A stretch of DNA of 64,000 nucleotides from assembly GCF_029168945.1 (NCBI RefSeq), contig NC_083603.1:17174001-17238000 (forward strand), in the 5' to 3' direction. The DNA is from Cannabis sativa (taxonomy: Eukaryota; Streptophyta; Magnoliopsida; Rosales; Cannabaceae). Positions 47,428 to 57,668 of this stretch are shown here, one piece after another. The position numbers and the translations under genes were made by a program. The notes under the pieces are model-generated. The model saw only the letters and a program-made list of their open reading frames with translations, had not been told where the DNA came from and made no database searches. Position 1 is the stretch's first letter. The number at the start of each line of letters is the position of its first letter.

Positions 47428-49291
47428 TGTTGGGTTTTGTGCCCTAAATAAAACCCATTTCAATATAATCAGATTTACTTATTAATAAAGATCAGAAATA
47501 ACATTTTATGTTGCATGGTTCACATGATTTATTTCATGATTATATATATAATGTATGAATTCTATTTAAGTCCAGAACATATGAATTTGTTAATGATTAT
47601 AGTGTTGTCAGCACAGTGGAATATAATCTTAATTATATGTTCGAAAGTGTATTCCCTGATTTGTCAGTTTACTGGATTTAGACTGACATGATAATCAGCG
47701 ATAGGTATTCTTACACCTTGGATAAGTGTTATGTCCTTTCCAGGGCATTGGCAAAGTTTACCAGTATCGGATGTATGGAGTATACATCAGAAGGGACCGA
47801 TATTGAACTTTGATTAGATATATTAAAATTTACCGTAATATCTATTCAATGCAATATCACCTGTTGATCCTAGATCAAATGATCTTAATCCTGATATGGT
47901 TAGGTTCGATCTCAAGAGTACTATACATGTTCTTTGATTTGTTAGTTAAGCCTACTTTTGGGTCAGGGTGATACGTACATTTTGGGAACATGATAGTATA
48001 ATTGAGTGGGAGCGCTAACATAAATATGGAGTCTATAACTTCTATAGGAATTTAGAAGTGAAACGATGATATCCTTCGAGCTTGGCTAAACAGAGATAAA
48101 TGGTGGAGATCTCATTTCACTTCGCTGAAATATCATTTATACGGAGCTAAGTGTTTTAAGGATAAAATACATTGAAGGTGTAATGATAATTTAGTGCCTA
48201 TTCAATGTAGATCATCTATTAGAGGGTCATTGATCAAATTAGGATTATAACAATGGATAACTAATGACGTATCTATATCGTGGAATATATAGAGCGTTCT
48301 ATATGACTGAGAGTGCAATTCCAAGTTCTAAGTGTGGATTCAATAAGGAATTAATAAGTTAGGGAATTTACTTGGTAAATTCGGTTCGACTTATTGGAAG
48401 CTCGGTTAATATAGGCCCATGGTCCCCATACTAGTTGAGACCATACTGCTTGTAAGACTCAGTTAATTGATTTTGTTTAATCAATTATAATTCTAAAGTT
48501 AGACTATGTCTAGTTTATGAATTTTCACTAAGCAAGGGCGAAATTGTAAAGAAAAGAGATTCTAGGTTTATTTATTAATTAAGAGACTTTACATGTCTAA
48601 ATTAATAAATATATTAAATGACAATATTATTTAATAATTAATTTTTAGTTATTAAATAATTAGAATTGGCATTTGAGTGGTTAAATTGGAAAATTAGCAT
48701 TTTTGAGAAAATGGGATTGAAAAATAACAAAATGGGAAAGTTGCAAAGTGAGGCCCAATTTCCTTATATGTTCGGCCACTATGCAAGCCTTTTCCATTTA
48801 TTTTTCCATTATTTTAATGTCATGCAATTCTAACCTAAACCTAGTTGGCATTCTATAAATAGAAGTATTGGCTTCAGGAAACTCATGACTTGCACATTGT
48901 TTCTTTCAGAAAAAGCCATAGTCGCCCCTCTCTCTCTCTTTTCTTCTCTTCAATTTAGAAATTCCTTGAGTGATAGAGTAGTGCCCACACACATCAAGTG
49001 GTATCTCAATCATAGTGTGTAAGACTGTAGGAGAATCCAAACAACAAGAAGGAGAATCAACATCAAAGGAAGGAGAGAAAGAGATCCAGATTCAGATCTT
49101 GATTATGCTCTGCTACAGAAAGGAATCAAGGGCTAGAGATCTGAATGGAAGGAGTCATTATATTCCGCTGCACCCAATGTAAGGTTTTCTTAAACTCTTA
49201 TGTGTTTATTTTATTGTTTAAGAATTCATATTAGGATGTTAATGAAACATACTTGGTAGTAAATCTAGATCCTGGTAAAATATTTCCAGCA
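47428..49291 (+). repeat. Copia LTR, copy 6, shared between two internal regions
   Basis: 1,864 bp, starting TGTTGGGTTTTGTGCCC after a Copia 3' internal end and ending TTTCCAGCA before a good primer-binding site. It therefore sits as 3' LTR of the upstream body and 5' LTR of a downstream one, typical of unequal LTR recombination. A TATA box lies near 48855. Confidence 0.92.
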
Positions 49292-49352
49292 ACTGGTATC
49301 AGAGCCATGGTAATTATTTACTTTCATGAAATATGAATTAAAACGATGATAT
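49292..49352 (+). other. Primer-binding site and leader start
   Basis: ACTGGTATCAGAGCCATGG follows the LTR: an intact tRNA-Met primer site. Only about 60 bp of leader remain before an inverted LTR begins. Confidence 0.9.
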
Positions 49353-51245
49353 TGTTAGAATTTGTTTTACCAGGATCTTAGATCTACTCACAAGTATGTT
49401 GTTTAACACCCTAAATATGAACTTTCTAAAACGATAAATAAACACATATAAAGTTAAGAAAACCTTACATTGATGGCAGCGGAATTGATGTCTCCTTCCA
49501 CTCAGATCTCCAACCCTTGTATCCTTTCTGTCGCAGAGTATTATCAAGATCTGAGCCCGAATGTCCTTCTCTTTGTGTGTGATCCTTCACAGTCTTCCAA
49601 TCTATGATTGAGGTACCACTTGCTGTGTGTGGGCACTTACTCTATCACTGAGGGTTTTGAAATTTATGAAGAAGAAAAGAGAGAGGGTTGATTTCGGCTA
49701 TAGAGAGAAAGGGAAGGCTCAGTTTTCTGAAGAGAGAGTTTTCTGACAGAAAAGATTATGAAAAGTTATGATTTGACTGAGCCATCACTTTCTATTTATA
49801 GGCAACTACTAGGTTTAGGTTAGGAATTATTTGGAATTAAAATAATGAAAATATCAATTTGAAGAAACCTGCTTAAGTGGCCGGCCATGGTGTGTAATGG
49901 GTCTCACTTGGTTTTTGCAGTTTTCACAAATTTTATTTTTATTTTCTCAAAAACGCCAATTTTTCAATTCTAATCATTTAAATGCCAAAACTAATTATTT
50001 AATAACTAAAATAGATTATTAAATAATATTGTCATTTAATTTAATCATTAATAAGACATATAAAGTCTATTAATAAATAAATAAACCTAGAATCTCTTTT
50101 CTTTACAATTTCGCCCCTGCTTAGTGAAAATTCACAAATCAGACATAGTCTAACTTTAGAATTATAATTGACTAATCACAAATCAATTATTGAGTCTTAC
50201 AAGCAGTATAGTCTCAACTAGAATGGGGACCATGGATCTATATGCTGAGCTTCCAATAAGTGAACCAAATATACTAAGTAAATTCCTACTTATTAATTCT
50301 TCGTTGAATTCACTCTTTGAACTTAGAATTGCACTCTCAGACTTATATAGAGCATATTATATGTTCCACGATATAGATATGCTATCTCATTTAACCATTG
50401 TTATAATCTTATTGTGATCAAAGATCCTCTATATAGATGATTTACATCGAGATGGGATAATTTTACCGTTCTCACCCCTCAACGTATTTTGCCCCTTAAA
50501 ACACTTAGCTACCTGTAAATGATGTTTAGTGATCTAAGAATTAGTCACTTAAACAAGAGCTCATCCATTTACTTCTATTTAGCTAAGCTCGAAGGGAATC
50601 ATCACTTGACTTCTATACACCAGTAGAAGCTATAGATTCCATATTTATGTTCAACACTCCCACTCAATCATACTATCATGTTCCCAAAATATACGTATCA
50701 CCCTAACCCAAAAGTAGGCTTAACTAATAAATCAAAGAACATGAATAGCACTCCTGAGTTGAGCCTAAGCATATCAGGATTTAGATTCTTTTAATCTTAA
50801 GATCAACTACTGATATTGACTTGGAAAGATATGACGGTAAGTTTATAATATCTTAACTAAGTTGCAATATCGGTCCAGTCTAGTGTATACTCCATACATT
50901 CGAAACTAGCATACTTTACTAATGTCCTGGAAAGAACATAACACTTACTCCAAGTGTAAGTACACATCATCGCTGATTATCACATTAGTGTAAATCCACA
51001 ACACTGATGAAACATGGACTTAGTCTTTTGATTCATATGATCACAATCACATTCCACTGTGTTGACGATACTGTAATTGTGAATAAACATATAATCTGGA
51101 CTTAACTGATTTTGTGTGTAAATGTAATAAACTTATTAAACCATTAGCATGTAAAATTCATGCAAACATAAATCACTTGAAATTTCTTATATATTGATAA
51201 CTAATCAGATTGTAAAGGGTTTTATTTAGGGCACAAAACCCAACA
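49353..51245 (-). repeat. Copia LTR, copy 7 (inverted), 3' LTR of a minus-strand element
   Basis: On the plus strand it runs TGTTAGAATTTG to AACCCAACA (1,893 bp). The family's internal end, ACTCCCACTTGCACT (reverse of AGTGCAAGTGGGAGT), follows on the right, so the element extends rightwards on the minus strand. No matching target duplication is found, as expected for one LTR of a truncated element. Confidence 0.9.
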
Positions 51246-51799
51246 AACTCCCACTTGCACTAACATAAAACAAACTGTGCAAATAAATCAATCTGATGTC
51301 TTGAACTTCAGATCAAGTGTAGTATATTTGAATCCACCCAAACATCTGGAAACTAGTTCATAAATTCAATATGAAACATCCTTTACTATATGCTTTAATC
51401 ATCAAGGGATACTGAAATCCTTACTATTTTAAAGTACATCTGAATAAACAGAAGACATATCTCTCATATTTTAAAATATGGAATTGAGATAATACAGTGT
51501 AGACTTTTCTTCAGTAATATAACTTTCTGGTAATTTCGAATTTACGAAGTTATAATTCTTTTCTGGTAGAGCTTGAATTATTATAGAATAACTCCTCCAC
51601 CCCCAAAGTAACCACCATCTCATAATTTTGAATGAGTTGGGGAAGATACAAGGATAACTGATATACAGTTCCTTAATGTCTAACATATAGATCACTTTCA
51701 TAAATCTTTCTTGAATATCTTCTAACGTTCCTTATTTGATTACATCTCAGATAGCTCCCACTCAATAGCAGATGTCTGGTTAAATAATATTTTTAACCT
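51246..51799 (-). pseudogene. Decayed end of a minus-strand Copia element
   Basis: On the minus strand, near 51795-51730, a stretch resembles the RNase H DICYAVG..RYQ region in decayed form. No open frame. It is cut off at 51800 by the CACTA terminus. Confidence 0.65.
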
Positions 51800-51813
51800 C
51801 ACTACTACAAAAA

Positions 51814-51870
51814 ACACTATTCACGTCGGTCAACGCAACTGTTCATTGCGTTGACCGGCGTGAATAGTGT
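51814..51870. other. CACTA subterminal hairpin
   Basis: 25-nt arms (51814-51838 and 51846-51870) pair with one mismatch, which is a G:U in RNA, around a 7-nt loop. The arms carry the CGGTCAACGCAA subterminal word. Confidence 0.9.
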
Positions 51871-52183
51871 ACCTTGTATTTATGCGATTGTTTTAAACTG
51901 TCACTAAAAAAGTGTTATTTGTGACCGTGGTTTATAAGACGGCAATAACGAAACCGACGTGAAATCCAAAATTTTAAAAAATTAAATTGGTGTTTGTTCG
52001 ACTTTTATAAACCGACGCTGAAGGATCTATTTTAAACCCAAATAAAAAAATCAACTAGATTGATATTATTCATTCTTCTTCTCCAAATAAAAAATTAGGG
52101 CTATTGCTCTGGCGATTTTTGACCCATTCGTACCCCTCTTCCATTAATTGACGACGAGTGGTCTTTCCAGAAAACAAGTGAAA

Positions 52184-52408
52184 ATGGAGAGCTTGAAGAG
52201 GACGATAATGGCTATTCTCCTTCTTGTAGTAATGACGCTCGGTATGGTGGAGGCTCAGATGCCTTCTTGCGCGAGCAAGCTGGTGGCCTGTGCCGACTAC
52301 CTAAACTCCACCAAGCCAGGTGAGGAGTGTTGTACCTCGATCAAGCAAGTCGTAGCTACCGAGCTCCCTTGCTTGTGTAACCTCTACAACAGCCCTGGTG
52401 TGCTTTAG
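52184..52408 (+). pseudogene. Lipid-transfer-protein-like gene fragment, captured
   Basis: The ATG at 52184 opens 74 codons. A hydrophobic signal peptide (about residues 1-24, core IMAILLLVVMTLG) is followed by the start of the plant nsLTP cysteine pattern: C..C, then CC, then CLC. This predicts a secreted or GPI-anchored lipid-binding protein in the parent gene. The frame ends early because a 47-bp piece (from 52354) is repeated at 52409 after an 8-bp spacer containing the stop TAG. The later cysteines of the eight-Cys motif are absent. Its place inside a CACTA end supports transposon capture. Confidence 0.75.
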
Positions 52409-52455
52409 AGCTACCGAGCTCCCTTGCTTGTGTGACCTCTACAACAGCCCTGCCA
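52354..52455. repeat. Short direct duplication, 55-bp period
   Basis: AGCTACCGAGCTCCCTTGCT and the following bases through CAACAGCCCTG occur at 52354 and again at 52409, differing by one base. It disrupts the lipid-transfer frame. Confidence 0.93.
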
Positions 52456-52976
52456 TATCCATTGTCATCAAACTCAACAAAGGTTTGGTTTGTTTTTACT
52501 GTTCTTCAATTTTCAGCTCGCAATATTGATTTTTGAATTTTTTTGCTTCGTGGGGTTTTCTGATTTTTTTTTCTTTCTTGAAGATCTTTTTTGATTTGGG
52601 CTTTTGGGGTTTTGTGGAAATGGTAGCTCGATTCTTCTACAATGTATGTGTTTAACTTGATATTGATTGATGGATTTGTATGAATTAAAATCTCTTAATC
52701 TGGCTAAGGTTTCCACTTAAATCTTGTGAACTTTTTCTACCTTTGGTTGAGCTGATCATGTTCGATATTTTATGGGTTTTTTCTTTGTTGGTCAAGGTTC
52801 TGTTCTGCTTATTTTGTTTAATGATTTTCATACTAACCGATTATGATGTATTAAACATTTTTCTTTAATTTAAAGTTTGAGATTTAATTATTGAAAAATT
52901 TGGATACATACATACATACATACGTATTTCTTTCTTTCTTTCTGATAGTTCATGTCTTGTTTGTTTTGAATAGAAA

Positions 52977-53330
52977 ATGGGTACTTACCTCATTACTCCA
53001 AAAACTGATAAGCTCTTTGAAGATGGTGTGAATGATCGACTAAGATGTAGGTTATCATCAATGCAAGGGTGGCGCGCATCCATTGAAGATGCTGTGAGTA
53101 ATTGATAAATCTTTTTGTCTTTCTAAATTAGAACTGCAAAAAAAAAAAAATTGATCCATTTTCTGATATTCAAAGTTTTAAATAATCTTCAAAACTATTG
53201 ACAAGCCCGCTTTCAAGTTGTGTATCGGCAAGTCTCATTCTGTGCCTTTTTCTTGTCAAAGCTTATTCTTAAGTTAGTGTGATTTGATTTTATTTTTTAT
53301 TTAGCATGCCGCTTATTCTAATCTTGAAAA
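52977..53330 (+). pseudogene. PP2C protein phosphatase gene fragment, captured with intron
   Basis: The ATG at 52977 opens [17 protein letters not shown].. and ends [15 protein letters not shown] at 53093, the N-terminus of plant PP2C phosphatases of the MGTYLS-start group. A GTGAGT donor follows, and an intron of 211 bp ends TTTATTTAG (53304). The next exon then reads HAAYSNLE before being cut off near 53330. The region 52456-52976 resembles a 5' UTR with an intron (TCTGATAG... TTTTGAATAG before the ATG). The catalytic DGHGG region is missing. Retention of the intron shows DNA-level capture and not a processed copy. Confidence 0.82.
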
Positions 53331-53334
53331 ACCG

Positions 53335-54453
53335 TGTTTTTGCAAATGTCAGTTGTATATAAGAAAATATAAAAACTGTACGCATTTGCAGCAGCAGAAA
53401 GTAATTCTGCTACAGCAAAACTGAACATGCAGAATATAAAATATTTGCAGAAAAATAAATAACTTGACACAAGAGATTTATACGTGGTATCAGTGTTCTC
53501 CCGAACACTCCTAGTCCACGGGGCCACGCCTAGAGAATGAAATCAATTAATAAAGTATCAAAATTACAAAGACAATTGACTTAAACAAGTTTAGACTCCC
53601 TCTAAAGTATTGTCGCAATCCTTTGTAATCCACTTTATGAATCTGACTTCTTGAAACACCTTCAAGCTCGAACTCCCTTCGTCTTTGAAGTGTGAGTGCT
53701 TACTTCCTCCCGAAGTAAGGCTTCAACAAGTCTTCTCCCGAAGACCAAGTGCTTACTTCCTCCCGAAGTAAGGCTTTATCAAGTCTTCTCCCGAAGACCA
53801 ATCTCTTGTTTAGTCAAGTAGTTCTTCACAACCTCTAGGATAGAGTAAGAACAGAAATAGAACAACTAGAACCTAGATGAACAACTAGGCTCTCACAAAA
53901 CAAAGAAAGACTCTCTTCTCTCAAAAGATAAATGTAGAAAATGAATAATGGAAGAGGTAATTCGAATGGTTGCTCTTTAGGCTCTATTTATAGACCATAG
54001 AAACCAAAGAGGCAACCACAAGTTCGAATTAGCAGCTGTACAAAAACTTTCCAAAAGAAACACGATCTGCTACATCAAATTCGGATGCTGACGCAGCAGA
54101 TCTGACCAGAAACGGGAAACTTGCTATAATCGGGTCCGATCCTCTATCAATGCTTGATTCCTGCCAAAAACAGATTAGATATTCTGATTGTATCAAGATA
54201 CAATCGAAATCAATAAGGAAAAGGCAATAAACAAAGTTTCCCTAAAAAAGACAACTTTCCAAAAGAGAATTCCTTCTCTTTTGAGAAGATTTCAACAAAA
54301 GAAAGTTCAGCTGAAAGTGCAACTTTCCAAACAAGGAAAAGGGCAACTACAATCCGAATTTATAAGGTAAGAAATCGAATATGAATGCACACCAATCTTA
54401 CCATAAATGGAAAAATTATTTTGTCAACTAACTTGCCAAAAAAAGACTTTACA
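53335..54453 (-). repeat. SIRE-like Copia 3' LTR (minus strand)
   Basis: Plus-strand ends are TGTTTTTGCAAATG and AGACTTTACA. The adjoining ATCTCCCCCTTTGGC is the reverse of the SIRE-type polypurine tract (GCCAAAGGGGGAGAT), so this is a 3' LTR whose body would lie to the right on the minus strand. 1,119 bp. It contains a 53-bp tandem duplication and an array of hairpins. Confidence 0.7.
53492..53798. other. Array of five hairpins sharing a TCCC loop
   Basis: Hairpins: 53492-53509 (AGTGTTC/GAACACT), 53699-53719 (CTTACTTC/GAAGTAAG), 53730-53745 (GTCTTC/GAAGAC), 53752-53772 and 53783-53798 (the last two repeat the second and third by a 53-bp tandem duplication). The loop is TCCC or CTCCC in all. 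In the sense of the element (minus strand) the loop reads GGGA, fitting the GNRA tetraloop pattern. Confidence 0.85.
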
Positions 54454-54735
54454 ATCTCCCCCTTTGGCACTTTAGATGAACAAAATAATTTTTAACACAA
54501 AGTACCTGCAAGATAAAGTTAGCCATAACAAGTAACTACTCCCCCTGAGTAACACAATCGAAAACCAACAATAACTAAAGAAACATGCTAACTTTTAAAC
54601 CAAATAGTTCACAGGTACCAAACACGACTCCCCCTGGAAAAAGGGTCTAGAGTTGATAAAAACAAATTGAATGCTCAATAAAATGCACATTAATTAAAAA
54701 TATTTTGACAACTAAATTGCCAAAAAAAGGACCTA
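54454..54735 (-). other. SIRE-like internal tail and a second LTR edge
   Basis: ATCTCCCCCTTTGGCACTTTAGATGAAC occurs at 54454 and again at 54736, each preceded by GCCAAAAAAAG and an LTR-like ACA end. Between them lies non-coding sequence with ACTCCCCCTG-type runs. This looks like two copies of the LTR/polypurine junction, the second LTR being only a stub. Confidence 0.5.
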
Positions 54736-54786
54736 ACAATCTCCCCCTTTGGCACTTTAGATGAACAAAATAAAGGTTTTGATAAT

Positions 54787-57351
54787 TTGGAAAAATCTCA
54801 AAAGAAACATAAAGGTTTGAAACAAATATGGGTGAAAAAGAATTGTCTAGCTGGTTTTTCTGATAAAACTGCTGCATCTCAAATGTGGTATTTTGACAGT
54901 GGTTGCTCTAGACATATGACAGGTGACAAGGACTTTTTGACTAACATTCGGCCTATGCAATGTGGAGAAGTCACTTTTGGTAATGGCCTATCTGGAAAAG
55001 TTGTTGGTATGGGAACTCTAAATTTTGAAGGGTTACCTAGACTGAAAAATGTGATGTTAGTTGAAGGACTGAGGGCTAATTTACTTAGCATCAGTCAAAT
55101 TTGTGATCAAGGGTTTACTGTTTCTTTTGATAGTGATCATTGTTATGTTCTGAATGATGACAATGAATGTATCTTGCAAGGATTTCGATCCAATGATAAT
55201 TGTTACACTCTAACCCCTGTGTTTACTTGTCATTCAGCTATCAACAACACCACAGATCTGTGGCATGCCAAGCTTGGGCATATTAATTTTAAAAACCTGA
55301 AAAAATTGTCAAATGCAGGTATTGTTCGAGGACTTCCCAAGCTTGGTAAGGAAAGTGAAGGTAAGTGTGAACCGTGTCAACTTGGGAAGCAATTAAAAAT
55401 CACTCACAAGCCTGTGTCTGATATCAATACCTCAAAAGTATTAGAATTGCTTCACATGGATCTTATGGGTCCAATCCAAGTTGAAAGTTTGAATGGTAAA
55501 CGATATATCTTTGTGTGTGTTGATGATTTCTCTCGTTTTACTTGGGTAGATTTCTTTAGAGAAAAATCTGACACTTTTGATGCCTTTAAAACTCTTTGTC
55601 TGAGATTAAGAGTTGAGAAAGGTTGTAATATTGGGAAAATTGTTCGAATTCGAAGTGATCAGCGGAAGAATAAGATCTTTCATTCCATTTATTATGCAAG
55701 CAAAACTCTTGTTGATGCCCAAATAAACTACACCACTACTGAGAAAGAGTTGCTAGCGGTGGTTTTTGCCTTTGAGAAATTCAGATCGTATCTTGTGGGA
55801 ACCAAGGTGGTTGTGTATACTGACCATTCGGCAATCAAGTATTTGATAACCAAGAAAGATTCTAAACCGAGGCTTATTCGTTGGGTTTTGTTGCTACAAG
55901 AGTTTGACTTGGAAATTCGAGACAGAAAAGGGACAGAAAACAAAGTGGCGGATCATCTCTCTAGGTTGGAAACTAACAATCACAGCAGCCACTTAGAGGG
56001 AGAATTACAAATTCAAGACTCATTCCCAGATGAACAACTGCTAGTGGTAGAGCAAACACGGGTACCATGGTATGCAGACATTGTCAATTACTTAGTTGGA
56101 GGTGCCTATCCACCTGATTTTACCAAGCAGCAGCTCAAAAAGTTCCTTCATGATAGCACGTTTTATTTTTGGGATGAGCCATACTTGTACAAGCAGTGCC
56201 CCGATCGTATTATGCGGAGATGTGTGCCAATGGGTGAAGTTAGAAGCATCTTGGAGCATTGTCATTCAGCTCCTTATCGCGGCCATTTTGGTGGACAACG
56301 CACGGCGGCCAAGGTTTTTCAATCCGGGTATTATTGGCCTTCTATTTTTAAAGATGCTCATGCTTTTGTTCAACAATGTGATCGCTGCCAGCGAGTTGGA
56401 AATATCTCCGCCAGGAATGAAATGCCTCTTAATTGTATCTTGGAGGTGGAGTTGTTTGACGTGTGGGGTATCGACTTTATGGGACCTTTCCCACAATCCT
56501 TTGGGAATCTCTACATTCTAGTGGCGGTGGATTATGTGTCAAAGTGGGTGGAGGCAATTGCTAGTCCCAAGAATGATGCTCGAGTGGTTATGAAGTTCCT
56601 TCATAAACATGTTTTTACAAGGTTTGGGACTCCTAGAGCTTTGATAAGTGATGAGGGAACACACTTTGTGAACAAAGTGTTGGCTGCCCTCTTGGCAAAA
56701 TATAGTGTAAAACACAAAATTACTACTGCCTATCACCCACAGACTAACGGGCAAGCTGAATTATCTAATCGGGAAATTAAAGGCATATTGGAGAAGGTTG
56801 TAAATCCCAACAGAAAAGATTGGTCCCAACGCCTCGATGATGCACTTTGGGCGTATAGGACAGCATATAAAACTCCTCTAGGCATGTCTCCATATCGCCT
56901 AGTTTATGGGAAAGCATGCCATCTTCCCGTAGAGTTAGAACACAAGGCATTTTGGGCACTAAAAAATCTCAATATGGATATTTCAGCAGCTGGAGAAGCA
57001 AGAAAGTTACAGCTGAACGAGTTGGATGAATTGCGTTTGTTTTCATATGAGAATGCTAAATTGTATAAGGAGAAGACAAAGAGATGGCATGATGATAGAA
57101 TCAAGGAAAGAGTTTTTGCAAAAGGACAAGAAGTGTTACTCTTTAATTCAAGGCTCAAACTCTTTCCTGGAAAATTAAAGTCCCGTTGGTCTGGCCCGTT
57201 TACTGTGCAAGAAGTGACTCCTTTTGGTGCGATTACAGTGAAAGATCAACAATCCGGGAGGGAATTTAAAGTGAACGGGCAGCGGCTGAAACACTATTGG
57301 AGAGGCGAGGTCAACCGAGAGAAGACCTCGATTTCTTTAAAAGACGCTTGA
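54787..57351 (+). CDS. Chimeric Copia-Gypsy polyprotein frame
   Basis: One unbroken frame of about 854 codons; the first codon is TTG and the frame is open further upstream, so the true start is unknown. Residues 1-291 are SIRE-like Copia: protease [14 protein letters not shown] (Asp about 37), pre-integrase [14 protein letters not shown] and CEPCQLGK, and integrase start LLHMDLMGP (Asp about 225) up to RIRSD. At about 55660 it passes, in phase, into Athila-type Gypsy RNase H ([48 protein letters not shown]). Integrase follows: [12 protein letters not shown] with CDRCQ zinc finger, D562 (WGIDFMGP), D622 (LISDEGTHF), E658 (NGQAELSN), and the C-terminal SRWSGPFTV. No reverse transcriptase is present, so it cannot replicate alone. 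It may be a fossil of RNA template switching or DNA-level joining. Confidence 0.9.
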   Translation: MEKSQKKHKGLKQIWVKKNCLAGFSDKTAASQMWYFDSGCSRHMTGDKDFLTNIRPMQCGEVTFGNGLSGKVVGMGTLNFEGLPRLKNVMLVEGLRANLLSISQICDQGFTVSFDSDHCYVLNDDNECILQGFRSNDNCYTLTPVFTCHSAINNTTDLWHAKLGHINFKNLKKLSNAGIVRGLPKLGKESEGKCEPCQLGKQLKITHKPVSDINTSKVLELLHMDLMGPIQVESLNGKRYIFVCVDDFSRFTWVDFFREKSDTFDAFKTLCLRLRVEKGCNIGKIVRIRSDQRKNKIFHSIYYASKTLVDAQINYTTTEKELLAVVFAFEKFRSYLVGTKVVVYTDHSAIKYLITKKDSKPRLIRWVLLLQEFDLEIRDRKGTENKVADHLSRLETNNHSSHLEGELQIQDSFPDEQLLVVEQTRVPWYADIVNYLVGGAYPPDFTKQQLKKFLHDSTFYFWDEPYLYKQCPDRIMRRCVPMGEVRSILEHCHSAPYRGHFGGQRTAAKVFQSGYYWPSIFKDAHAFVQQCDRCQRVGNISARNEMPLNCILEVELFDVWGIDFMGPFPQSFGNLYILVAVDYVSKWVEAIASPKNDARVVMKFLHKHVFTRFGTPRALISDEGTHFVNKVLAALLAKYSVKHKITTAYHPQTNGQAELSNREIKGILEKVVNPNRKDWSQRLDDALWAYRTAYKTPLGMSPYRLVYGKACHLPVELEHKAFWALKNLNMDISAAGEARKLQLNELDELRLFSYENAKLYKEKTKRWHDDRIKERVFAKGQEVLLFNSRLKLFPGKLKSRWSGPFTVQEVTPFGAITVKDQQSGREFKVNGQRLKHYWRGEVNREKTSISLKDA

Positions 57352-57668
57352 TCATTGTAATTTGGGGTGCCTAAAGAAAAAAAAAAGAGAAAAAAAAAGA
57401 TTGGATTGAAGAAAAAAAAAATTTGAAAAAGAATGAAAAGAAAAAAAAATTCAGTGAAAGGCACCCCTTGAAAAAAAAAAAAAACAAGAAAAAGAAAAGC
57501 AAAAGAAAAAAAAAAAAGAAATTATATCTTTATATATTATAATTAGCTATAAATAATTGTCATGGTGAAATTGAAAATTTTCTTTTCTTTGTGCAGAGAA
57601 TCAAGTGAAAAAGGCTGTGGAATGAAGAAATTTTGATTTGGGCAAAAGCACTAAGTTTGGGGTGTCAG
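57352..57668 (+). other. Purine-rich post-pol region of the Athila-type part
   Basis: Long A/G runs (57376-57530) are followed by AAAGCACTAAGTTTGGGGTG (about 57644-57663), a typical polypurine-like stretch of Athila elements. No gene. Confidence 0.5.

Larger units (their letters stand above)
51800..53334 (+). mobile_element. CACTA transposon end carrying captured gene fragments
   Basis: It begins CACTACTACAAAAAA, the terminal inverted repeat of plant CACTA (En/Spm) transposons, followed by a subterminal hairpin and GACGTGAAA / CCGACG subterminal words. No transposase is seen. The interior holds pieces of a lipid-transfer-protein gene and a PP2C gene. The opposite end is missing because a minus-strand SIRE-like LTR begins at 53335. 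No second TIR was found in the window. Confidence 0.75.

Noticed and set aside
53690..53800. CRISPR-like array
   Set aside because: Only two repeat units in direct tandem without spacers, in a plant LTR.
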